Below are positions 1 through 8,200 of a stretch of DNA of 11,832 nt, piece by piece (the stretch's first letter is position 1; every line of letters starts with the position of its first letter). A model generated the notes under the pieces. The model searched no databases. It had not been told where the DNA came from and worked only from the letters and a program-made list of their open reading frames with translations. The stretch comes from Candidatus Zhuqueibacterota bacterium (GTDB lineage Bacteria > Zhuqueibacterota > QNDG01): assembly GCA_003645915.1 (NCBI GenBank), contig QNDG01000008.1:1-11832 (forward strand), written 5' to 3'. The position numbers and the translations under genes are program-made.

Positions 1-1238
1 TTATCTATTGCCATAAAATACGCAATTTTTTCTTCGGGATCTTCCAGACTGTCGAGAAGAAGAACTGCTCCTGTCTGAGCCATAGCCTCTACAATAAGAA
101 CACCCGGCATAATAGGATGACCCGGAAAATGTCCTTGAAAGAAATGTTCGTTAATTGTTACGTTTTTAACACCTGTCACTTCTTTGCCTGGCTCCAAATC
201 AACAATTTTATCAACCAGTAAAAACGGATATCTGTGGGGAAGAATATTCTGAATTGCCAGATTATCAAGCACAACACCCTTTTTAACTGCCTTTTTCTTA
301 TATTTACTTGTAATTTTTTTCTTTTTATAAATCTGCCTTATCTTTTTTACAAGCTCTACATGTGCCGCATGCCCCGACCGGGCTGCCATTACATGAGCTT
401 TTACAGGCATACCAAGAAGAGCAAGATCTCCTATTAAATCCAGAGTTTTGTGTCTTACAGGTTCATTATAAAACCTCAGTTCAATACCGCCGAGAATACC
501 ATTTGTCCCGCGAACAACTTTTTCATCTATACCAAATCTTCCTGCAAGATTTTTTAATTCTTCATCACTTAAGTCTCTGTCAATAATAACAACCGCATTG
601 TTTAAACTTCCCCCCTGGATTAATCCCTGATCATGAAGTTCTTCCACTTCATGCAGAAAACAAAATGTCCGGGCAGGAGCAAACTCTTTAACAAATTCTT
701 CCGAAAGAGAGTACATTGACGTATATTGAGTGCCAAGAGCAGGATTTCTGTAATCCACCATGAATGTAATTCTGAAATCATCGGAAGGAAAGACCACCAT
801 GTCAACACCATTCTTTTCATTAGTATAAACAATGGTCTCATCAATTTCAATATATTCCTTCGGAGCATCCTGTTCTTCAAACCCGGCTTCCTGAAGAATC
901 TCAACAAAAGGCATGGCGCTTCCGTCACCTACAGGTGGTTCATTGGAATCGAGCTCAATAATAATATTGTCAATCTCAAGACCGTAAACTGCGGCAAGAA
1001 CGTGCTCAACCTGTCTGATTAAAACATCTCCTTTGCCCAGAGTTGTATCTCTGGAATTGTCAATAACATTGTCAATATCAGCAAGAATTTCAGGATTTCC
1101 CTCAACATCCATTCGCTTAAATACAATACCAGTGTTTGGGTCTGCAGGTTTAAAAACTGCTGTTGTCTTATTCCCGGTATGAAGCCCTGTTCCACTTATA
1201 GATACCGGCTTTTTAATAGTTCTCTGGTATGTTAACAT
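1..1238 (-). CDS. lpxC/fabZ: Bifunctional LpxC-FabZ fusion: UDP-3-O-acyl-GlcNAc deacetylase / 3-hydroxyacyl-ACP dehydratase (3' end beyond window)
   Basis: The open frame runs off the left edge after 412 full codons with no stop. Residues 1 to about 300 are LpxC, the zinc deacetylase that commits UDP-3-O-acyl-GlcNAc to lipid A. The zinc and catalytic residues are visible: E78-H79 in [14 protein letters not shown]263 and D267 in [11 protein letters not shown], and H290 in RSGHAAH. A Lys-rich linker (about 300-322) leads to FabZ, which dehydrates 3-hydroxyacyl-ACP in fatty acid synthesis. FabZ shows [12 protein letters not shown] (H335), catalytic H370 in [13 protein letters not shown] and E384 in VEAMAQ, 14 residues apart as in E. 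coli FabZ. About 50-60 C-terminal residues are missing. The ATG directly abuts the lpxD stop (TAAATG), so translation is probably coupled. Such fusions are known in Bacteroidetes and relatives. Fusing both enzymes plausibly ties the two pathways that compete for hydroxyacyl-ACP (inference). Both active sites look intact. Confidence 0.95.
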   Translation of the reverse strand, partial: MLTYQRTIKKPVSISGTGLHTGNKTTAVFKPADPNTGIVFKRMDVEGNPEILADIDNVIDNSRDTTLGKGDVLIRQVEHVLAAVYGLEIDNIIIELDSNEPPVGDGSAMPFVEILQEAGFEEQDAPKEYIEIDETIVYTNEKNGVDMVVFPSDDFRITFMVDYRNPALGTQYTSMYSLSEEFVKEFAPARTFCFLHEVEELHDQGLIQGGSLNNAVVIIDRDLSDEELKNLAGRFGIDEKVVRGTNGILGGIELRFYNEPVRHKTLDLIGDLALLGMPVKAHVMAARSGHAAHVELVKKIRQIYKKKKITSKYKKKAVKKGVVLDNLAIQNILPHRYPFLLVDKIVDLEPGKEVTGVKNVTINEHFFQGHFPGHPIMPGVLIVEAMAQTGAVLLLDSLEDPEEKIAYFMAID

Positions 1239-2282
1239 TTAGTCACTCTTCTTTTGATTTTTTTTCAACTCTTCTACTTCTTTTTTCAGCTCTGTAAACT
1301 GCTTAAGAAGGTCTGGTAATTTTCTCAATGCACCCTGCCTTCTGAACTCTTCTCTGGAAAGTGCTGCAGGGTATCCGAAAATTGTAACATTATCCGGAAA
1401 AGATTTGCTTACTCCTGACTGAGCCATTACTGCCGAATTATTCCCCAACGAAAGGTGCCCGGCAAATCCGGCCTGTCCTCCGATTCTCACATAATTACCG
1501 ATTTTTGTACTGCCGGAAAGGCCGGCTTGTGCGGCAATTACCGTGTGCTCACCTATTATACAGTTATGTGCCACCTGGACAAGATTGTCAATCTTTGTTC
1601 CTTTTTTAATTCTGGTTTCACCCATAGTAGCTCTGTCAATAGTAGAATTTGCTCCAATCTCAACATCATCTTCTATTACAACTGTCCCAATCTGAGGGAT
1701 CTTATGATAAATCCCCTGATGAAAAGCAAAACCAAATCCATCACTGCCAACAACAACACCATTATGCAGAACCACTCTGTCTCCGATTCTCACTCCGTTC
1801 CGCAGACTGACAAGAGGTCTTAAAAGACAATCTCTGCCTATTACAACATCCTCTTCAATAACAACACCGGGCATAACAATTGTATTATCGCCAATTGTAC
1901 AATTATCTCCGATAAAAACATTGGCACCGATTGCTGTGTTTTTACCAAGTTTAACATTTCTGCCTACTACAGCTGTTTTGTGAACACCCGGTTCAATCTG
2001 TATTTTCTCTGTGTGGAACATAAGAACAACCTGCAAAAAAGCAAAATATGGATCATCTGCTTTGATTACAGGTTTTTCTCCGGTATGTTCAACATCTTTC
2101 CCGATAATAACAGCGGAAGCACCTGATGTTTCCAGATATTTTAAATATTTGGGATTTGCCAGAAAAGTAATTGTTCCTTTTTGAGCCTCTTCAATCTTAG
2201 CTACATCTTCAATTACAATCTGTCCGTCGCCAATCAGCTCGCCGTTTACCTTCTCTGCAATTTTTCCCAGAATAATGCCCAT
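1239..2282 (-). CDS. lpxD: UDP-3-O-acylglucosamine N-acyltransferase LpxD
   Basis: This 347-residue cytoplasmic enzyme adds a 3-hydroxyacyl chain from ACP to the 2-amine of UDP-3-O-acyl-glucosamine, the step after LpxC. The N-terminal uridine-binding domain (about 1-100) carries ITFLANPKY at 38-46. A long left-handed beta-helix of hexapeptide repeats follows (about 100-310, with units such as IGDNCT and IGDNTI). The catalytic histidine is H239 in VQVAHN, and H276 lies in GFAGH; both fall at the same numbers as in E. coli LpxD. The C-terminus (about 318-347) is a Lys/Glu-rich amphipathic helix that probably forms the trimer coiled coil. The length is normal for the family. The start lies 2 bp beyond the skp stop, with a weak GCGGAAAA purine stretch upstream. 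The stop abuts the lpxC/fabZ ATG, so all three are likely one transcript. Confidence 0.97.
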   Translation of the reverse strand: MGIILGKIAEKVNGELIGDGQIVIEDVAKIEEAQKGTITFLANPKYLKYLETSGASAVIIGKDVEHTGEKPVIKADDPYFAFLQVVLMFHTEKIQIEPGVHKTAVVGRNVKLGKNTAIGANVFIGDNCTIGDNTIVMPGVVIEEDVVIGRDCLLRPLVSLRNGVRIGDRVVLHNGVVVGSDGFGFAFHQGIYHKIPQIGTVVIEDDVEIGANSTIDRATMGETRIKKGTKIDNLVQVAHNCIIGEHTVIAAQAGLSGSTKIGNYVRIGGQAGFAGHLSLGNNSAVMAQSGVSKSFPDNVTIFGYPAALSREEFRRQGALRKLPDLLKQFTELKKEVEELKKNQKKSD

Positions 2283-2284
2283 AT

Positions 2285-2833
2285 CTATTTTCCGCTGGTC
2301 TTTGCAGGCTGGTTCTTTTTCAGCTCTTCAAGAAGTTTATCCGTAAGATCGTATTTATCTTTTGCATAAAGAACATTCCCTGCAATTGTATCAAAAATAT
2401 AGTCAAAACCTTCATCTTTACCGATTTTATGAATTGTCTCGTTAATTGTCTGAATTACCGGCCCCATAAGCTCCTGCTGGCGCTTAAAATATTCGCCCTG
2501 CTGTCCCCATTTTTCATTCTGATACTGCTGGATTTTTAAATAAAGAGCCTCAATTTCCTGGGTTTTTTCTTTCTTTTTTGCATCACTTAACAACAGACTC
2601 TGCTGCTGCAGCTTTTCCTGAAAATCCTTAAACTGCTGCTGCATCTTCTGAAGTTCCTGTCCCCACTTATTACTCTCTGCTTCAAGCTTTTTTGACGCAT
2701 CAATTGCTGCCTGATAATTTTGTAAAACTTTTTCCGAATTGATATAACCGATTTTTAACTGTGCAAACGCACCTGCAGCAAAACTCAGTACGAATGCTGC
2801 AATAACTATTAATACATTTCTCGCTTTAATCAC
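2285..2833 (-). CDS. skp: OmpH/Skp-family periplasmic chaperone
   Basis: This is a 182-residue exported protein of the Skp (OmpH) family, which holds unfolded outer-membrane proteins in the periplasm for delivery to BamA. A signal peptide spans residues 1-24, with a hydrophobic core VLIVIAAFVLSFAAG and likely cleavage AFA|Q. The mature N-terminus (LKIGYINSEKVLQNY) is the conserved Skp strand and helix. Residues about 40-125 form a Gln/Lys/Glu-rich coiled coil, the tentacle arm. The C-terminal part (EGFDYIFDTIAGNVLYAKDKYDLTDKLL) is the typical return to the body domain. The start is GTG: an ATG one base upstream out of frame runs straight into TGA, and AGGAGG lies 5 nt upstream of the GTG. It sits 62 bp after bamA, the classic arrangement of client carrier and insertase. 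Confidence 0.93.
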   Translation of the reverse strand: MIKARNVLIVIAAFVLSFAAGAFAQLKIGYINSEKVLQNYQAAIDASKKLEAESNKWGQELQKMQQQFKDFQEKLQQQSLLLSDAKKKEKTQEIEALYLKIQQYQNEKWGQQGEYFKRQQELMGPVIQTINETIHKIGKDEGFDYIFDTIAGNVLYAKDKYDLTDKLLEELKKNQPAKTSGK

Positions 2834-2838
2834 ATTTC

Positions 2839-2844
2839 CCTCCT
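2839..2844 (-). promoter_or_regulatory. Shine-Dalgarno site fixing the GTG start of skp
   Basis: AGGAGG on the minus strand lies 5 nt before the GTG at 2833. It supports a GTG start and the full signal peptide. No in-frame ATG is available at this position. Confidence 0.8.
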
Positions 2845-2873
2845 GTTTTGAATCTTAATTGTACTTATTTAGG

Positions 2874-2879
2874 ATTATA
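2874..2879 (-). promoter_or_regulatory. Possible isolated -10 box upstream of skp
   Basis: A perfect TATAAT lies in the 62-bp bamA-skp gap, about 40 nt before the skp GTG. No convincing -35 is present at 16-18 bp (best ATTTTA), so a separate skp promoter is only a weak possibility. Confidence 0.25.
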
Positions 2880-2895
2880 TCCCCGTTTCTGTGTT

Positions 2896-5205
2896 TTAAA
2901 ATCCTCTTCCGAACACAAACTGCGGTTTCCACTGCCCGTATTTTCTTCCGTACTGATCAATCTGATCAAAACCGTAAGCATAATCAAATCCCAGCATTCC
3001 AACCATAGGCATAAATATTCGGGCACCTATACCCACAGACCGTCTTAAATTAAAAGGATCCGTATGTGAAAGATCAAACCATGTATTCCCCGCTTCTGCA
3101 AACAAAAGTCCAAACATCATTGGATTTGAAAGCATCGGGAACCTAAGCTCAATAGTTGTTTCAAACATTGTTCTTCCGCCTGCTCTGATTCCTCCTCCTG
3201 CAAGAGGATCATCATAACCTCTTAAAGGTATTGATCTGGACATTCCGCTTCCGCCGATAAAAAAGTAATCGAGATATGGTATGCCTTTGGAATTCCCGAT
3301 CTCACCCATTGCACCTACCTGCACTCTGGTAAGAAGAATCAGTTTTGGAATAAATGTTGGATAAAAGAATTCAGCCTTGAAAATATGTTTGTGGTATCCT
3401 ACGTTACCGCCGAAAAGCCCTCCTGTAACCTCTGTTGAAAGGCTTACTCTTGATCCCATTGTCGGGAATTCCGGATGATTCAGGCTGTTTCTTGATATAA
3501 TCTGCGTAATTCCGCTGGTTGTTAAAGGCCAGTCTTCATTTACAATATTATTGGGATTTAATTCTTTATAATAATCACTAAAATCACCAAGTTCAGTTTC
3601 ATCTATTCTGTAAATCCAGTCTCCTCTGAAATAGTTGTCAGGCCAGCTGAATCTGCGCCCCAGACGGATTGAAAAACCTCTTGTCTTTTGGCTGTAACCA
3701 ATATAGTAGGGATCTCTTTTTGTATCATAAATTGACAAGCCGATTAATGTAGGAGTATTCATAAACCACGGCTCTGTAAAACCAAGATTAAAAGACCTGT
3801 AGTACTGGCCGAAATTCCAGTTTAAAGACAAAATCTGCCCGTTTCCAAAAAGGTTATTCATGCCCAGTCCTACACTTCCAATCAGCCTGTCAAGTTCGCT
3901 CCAGCCGGCTGAGAGGTTTGCAGTATCTGTTGATTTTTCTTCCACTTTAAAAGAAAGATCCATTTCCTTATCATTTACAGGCAGAACATTAGGTACTACA
4001 TTGGAAAAATAATTAAGGACCATCAGATCTCTCTGGCTTCTCATTAAAAGCTCTTTACTGAACACGTCACCTGGCCTTATTCTCAACTCTCTCCGAATCA
4101 CCCTGTCCTTTGTTCTTGTATTTCCGGAAATCAGTATCTGTCTGATTTTTACAGGTTCGCCTTCATTTATAACAAAATGAATATCAAGAGTATCACCACT
4201 TCTTAAAGTCTCCTTGGGGTTTATCTGGGCAAAAATATACCCCTTGTCGTAATATGCCCCGCCCACCTTTTCACTTATGGATTCCTGAAAAGCTTTTTCA
4301 CTGAACACATCTCCTGATTTAAATTTTAAAAGAGGAGTAAGTTCTTCATCCTTAAAAATCGTATTTCCTTCCCATGAAATATTACCTATGTAATAACACT
4401 TACCCTCTCTTACCCATAAATCAATAAACATGTCCTTTTTTGTTTTATCGTAGTACAGCGAATCTTTTACTATTTCAGCGTCTCTGTATCCGTTGTTTCT
4501 GTAAAAGTCTACAACTTTTTCCTTGTCTTCCTCATATTTGTCTCTTTTAAAATCTGCGCCTCTCCACCATGTATCTTCTTTGGTCTTTTTCATCTGTTTT
4601 TTCAGTTTGCCATCTGTAAAAACAGTATTTCCAAAAAATCTTATTCTTCTGATCTGTACTTTTTCACCCTCTTTTATTTTAATCTGGAGAACCGCTCTGC
4701 CTTCTTTTTCAGCTTTGAAGGTACTTGTTTCTATTGATGCCAGTGTGTAGCCTTTTTCATAATATTTTTCCAGAAGACGCTGTTTTGCCTCTGAAATCTG
4801 GGTTGCATTTAGTACCTGGCCTCTGAAAAAACCGACTTCCTTTTCTATGTCCGCTTTTTTAAGTTTCTTATTCCCTTCAATCACAAGCCGTTCAAGTCTG
4901 GGATATTCCTCAACCTTTATAGTAAGAAAGATCCCCTTTGCAGTCTGCTTGTCAAGAACAATCCTGATATCAGAAAAAACTCCAAGTGCCCACAGCTGTT
5001 TAACTGCATGCTGGATATCTTCCCATGTAACAACACTTCCCTCTTTCAAACCCGAACTCATTTTAACTACCACAGGTTCGGAAGTAACTACTCCCTCAAC
5101 AGACAAGCCAAGCAACGTACCAATACTGGTCTGCTGGGCACTAACCGGTACAGAAACCGCAATCATACAAAAAATAACAGAAACAATTATAATCCGATAC
5201 TTCAA
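2896..5205 (-). CDS. bamA: Outer membrane protein assembly factor BamA (Omp85 family)
   Basis: This 769-residue protein is the central insertase of the beta-barrel assembly machine. A signal peptide covers 1-23 (likely cleavage VSA|Q). Five POTRA domains follow: about 28-100, 101-182 (RLERLVIEGNKKLKK), 183-273 (IRRIRFFGNTVF), 274-350 (NISWEGNTIF) and 351-425 (KIRQILISGNTRTKDRVI). The transmembrane barrel spans about 430-769. The Omp85 loop-6 signature is LRGY at 661-664, and the chain ends in an aromatic beta-signal (PQFVFGRGF, terminal Phe). The start codon is TTG, preceded by a strong GGGAGGA at 7 nt spacing; the next in-frame ATG (residue 14) would destroy the signal peptide. The family is slightly longer in E. 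coli (810 aa). It follows tamB by 73 bp and precedes skp, and it probably also has its own promoter. Because no TamA is present locally, it may also serve as the Omp85 partner of TamB (inference). Confidence 0.97.
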   Translation of the reverse strand: MKYRIIIVSVIFCMIAVSVPVSAQQTSIGTLLGLSVEGVVTSEPVVVKMSSGLKEGSVVTWEDIQHAVKQLWALGVFSDIRIVLDKQTAKGIFLTIKVEEYPRLERLVIEGNKKLKKADIEKEVGFFRGQVLNATQISEAKQRLLEKYYEKGYTLASIETSTFKAEKEGRAVLQIKIKEGEKVQIRRIRFFGNTVFTDGKLKKQMKKTKEDTWWRGADFKRDKYEEDKEKVVDFYRNNGYRDAEIVKDSLYYDKTKKDMFIDLWVREGKCYYIGNISWEGNTIFKDEELTPLLKFKSGDVFSEKAFQESISEKVGGAYYDKGYIFAQINPKETLRSGDTLDIHFVINEGEPVKIRQILISGNTRTKDRVIRRELRIRPGDVFSKELLMRSQRDLMVLNYFSNVVPNVLPVNDKEMDLSFKVEEKSTDTANLSAGWSELDRLIGSVGLGMNNLFGNGQILSLNWNFGQYYRSFNLGFTEPWFMNTPTLIGLSIYDTKRDPYYIGYSQKTRGFSIRLGRRFSWPDNYFRGDWIYRIDETELGDFSDYYKELNPNNIVNEDWPLTTSGITQIISRNSLNHPEFPTMGSRVSLSTEVTGGLFGGNVGYHKHIFKAEFFYPTFIPKLILLTRVQVGAMGEIGNSKGIPYLDYFFIGGSGMSRSIPLRGYDDPLAGGGIRAGGRTMFETTIELRFPMLSNPMMFGLLFAEAGNTWFDLSHTDPFNLRRSVGIGARIFMPMVGMLGFDYAYGFDQIDQYGRKYGQWKPQFVFGRGF

Positions 5206-5212
5206 AATTTAG

Positions 5213-5219
5213 TCCTCCC
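5213..5219 (-). promoter_or_regulatory. Strong Shine-Dalgarno site for the TTG start of bamA
   Basis: GGGAGGA on the minus strand lies 7 nt before the TTG at 5205. It decides this rare start codon over the internal ATG 13 codons later. Confidence 0.85.
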
Positions 5220-5232
5220 GATATAACCTATA

Positions 5233-5261
5233 ATAATACAAAAAATATTTCTTATTGTAAA
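5233..5261 (-). promoter_or_regulatory. Predicted sigma-70 promoter upstream of bamA
   Basis: On the minus strand, TTTACA (5256-5261; 5 of 6 matches to TTGACA) is followed after exactly 17 bp by TATTAT (5233-5238; 5 of 6 matches to TATAAT). Transcription would begin near 5226, leaving a leader of about 20 nt that contains the GGGAGGA site. It would allow bamA-skp-lpxD-lpxC/fabZ to be transcribed independently of the very long tamB. The gap is AT-rich, which raises the chance of a spurious match. Confidence 0.6.
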
Positions 5262-5278
5262 GAATAAAATTTTACATC

Positions 5279-8200
5279 TTAAAACGGGAAGATATGCCTT
5301 AACCATACTTTTCTATCTTCCCTTCTGTCAGAAAGCAACTGACTGTCGTATGTATATTCAAATTCCAGGAACAGATCAGGCCTTAAAGTAAATTCAAGAG
5401 ACAACGCATGTCTGAAACCAATACCATGTGTCATATAGCTCTGATAATAAGGTTCGTTCTGGACCTGCCCTGTGTAAGTGATAAAGATACCCGGGCCGAG
5501 ATATTTGCCGAGAGTCCACCTGGTGCTTCTAAGCAGAAATTTAGGATCAAACTGCGGCACATTCATTGATCTTATCTGAAAGAGATTCCTGCTGAACATG
5601 GAAGAAAATCTTACTACATCCAGACCAAAATGTCTTCTTATTCCCCGTTCTATAGGCCGGAAAATAGGTCTGAAAATAAAATTCTCAACCTGTGTGCCCA
5701 GTGCATCGTAAACTCTGTCTTTTATGTCTGCTGTTGAATACCCAAGCGCAGCCATAAGATCTGCTTCTGACCTTCCAAGATTCGGATTATCCGTAGAAAA
5801 TTTAAAATGTATATTTTCCCACAATCCGCCTCTCTTTTCAATACCAGTTTCTCTGTCCTGGGAAGCAATTACTATCCAGACTGTTGCAGGCATACCGAGG
5901 GAATCTGTAATTGTTGTAAATGCTCTTCCGGAAAGAATGGGCTCACCTGCTTTTCTCGGCAGATCAAATGTTATCTGTTCGGGCCTGAAGTAATGTTCCA
6001 GTACTTCCAATCCTCCTTCAGTTGAAATTACATTTCCCCACACTTCAAAATTGTCTGATTCCGGAATACCCTTAACATTAATACCGCCTACTCCGTCCTG
6101 CAGTTTCAGATCAACATAAATATTACCGAGAGCAGCACTTACATCTCTTGTGTAATGAACATCCTTTTTCGGGACAACCTGAAGATCCCATCCAACTTTT
6201 GCCAGCAATTTATCAATTCCGCCGGTTCCCTGCCCATTTGTTTTCAAAATAGGAAAAGTAAACCTGAAATCATATAATTCCAGTGTACCCATTATTCTCG
6301 GATTGGAACTCGGACCTCCTATAACAAAATCGCCACTGTTCTTTCCTTTAAATAACAGTTTCCCTTCAGAGCCCTTTTCCATTAACCCCGGAAGGGACAT
6401 CCTGACAGGCTTTTCTGTTCTTATTGTTATATTCCCCAGATTGAAGCCCAACTGATCAATACGTAACGGAGGAAGAGTAAGATTTTTATTGTGATTTTCA
6501 ATCAACAGAGGAGTATTGTAAACATCTGCACTTATCCTGTTAATATGGAAAAACCTCTGCCCGGGTTTCAACTCTGCATCTATGTTGATATTGTTCAGAG
6601 ATCTGAATATGGAATTTAATTTTATTTTACCTTTACGTATATTAATTTTTGCGCTTCCAATTACCCAGTTTCTGTTGTTTCCGACAAATCTTATACTTGC
6701 ATCCCCTTGTCCCTTGCCAGTTTTAACAAGCGGAGAAATATCTGTTAACACACCCAGTAAATTCCCTGAAGCATTTACGGATAAATCCAGGTTCCCTGAC
6801 ATAGAATGAGGGATCATTCCTGTAAACTCCCCTCTGAATCCGTCATCCCTGGTTAATTCTCCTTTTTTTAGAAAAAACTCACTTTTTTCAAGTTTATCAA
6901 AAGTCTCAAGAGTATCTGTAAAACCAGCATAAAATCTTTTAAAATGCAAAAGTCCTGCTCTGCCGTTTAAAATCTCGACATTTCCCGACACAACAGGTCT
7001 TAGTGACTTACCTGCAACATTTATATCCATTATAGCCAGGCCATCAAAATTGTCCGATTTAAATATTGCCTTTGATATTTCTTTAATATATAGTGTATCT
7101 GTTCTGAAAGTTCCTGACAAATTTCCGGAAGAATCTCCCTTTGCGGACCCGAAAACAATCCTCTTTTCTCTCCTGTTGACCTTTATACCCGCTTCAACAA
7201 ATTTACCATGTTCCCAAACAGAGGACAAATGCCCGTCCAATGGGCCGACTTTATTAATATATCCGGAATCAAAATTGAGTGAAAAATGTACATCAGGTTT
7301 TATAACAGGTCCTGAAAATTTAAAAGATGAAGTAACAAACCCCGAAAGACTGGGAGGGTTGATAAAATAATCCTTAAGTCGGGAAAAATCCATGTTTTTC
7401 AGATTCAGCATAAAAAAGGAAGAATCTGATTTTGAAATATTCAGAATCCCTGATCCGGAAAATCTTTTGCCAATTGAAAGTTTTCTGACATTTAAAACAT
7501 TGTCAGTATAAGCTACTGACATTTTTGCACTCATAGATTTTCCTGACATATCATATATGTAGGAATTAATTTTAACCTTTTTCTCTTTACCCCATCCTGT
7601 GGGCTGTATCTTTAATGTGAAAAATGTCTTATTAAAAGGCCTTTCAATTGACTGACCCTGTGCAGTAACAGCCCATTTTTTGTACGACCCCTCAAATCCC
7701 GCGCCAATATGAAGCTTGTTTATTATTCTTTTAAATGCAGTAGGAACCATTGGATAAATCAGATCCGTAATGTCTTCGGAATACAGGCTCCAGTTCGGTT
7801 TTTCTCTGAAAGGTTTAAATACAAAACCTGCAACTTTAAAATCCTTACTGGAAGAGATATTCACTTTTAAAGAATCTCTGGAATAGGTTAGCAATGGCAG
7901 AACCAGAAGAGTATCCCCTTCATAGGATACGGTTTTTATTTCCCCTTTCACACTGCCTGAAAGACCGGTAAGACGGCCCCTGACATTAACGTCAATTGTG
8001 CCTCCGCACTGCTCTAATCTGCCTGCAAGAACAGGATTTATAACAGGTAAAAGGCTTCCTGTTAATCTGGCATTCATGAATGAATTGTATTTATCGTTTG
8101 AAAAATCAATACTGCCTCTTAAATCAAATTTCAGATCCTTTTCTCGTGAACCTGAACCTCTGAATGTAAATATACTGTCTTTTAATCCGATTGACATAGT

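Noticed and set aside
620..928. Open frame of 102 codons on the minus strand
   Set aside because: It lies out of frame within lpxC, whose own frame reads through with all catalytic motifs; the translation is low-complexity and resembles no family I know.
4847..5212. Plus-strand open frame of 121 codons antisense to the 5' end of bamA
   Set aside because: It is the complement of the bamA signal peptide and first POTRA domain, with no independent coding evidence.
5256..5275. TGTAAA/TTTACA inverted repeat after tamB as a terminator
   Set aside because: The stem is six A-T-rich pairs with only one G-C pair, and no T tract follows; one arm is better explained as the -35 box of the bamA promoter.
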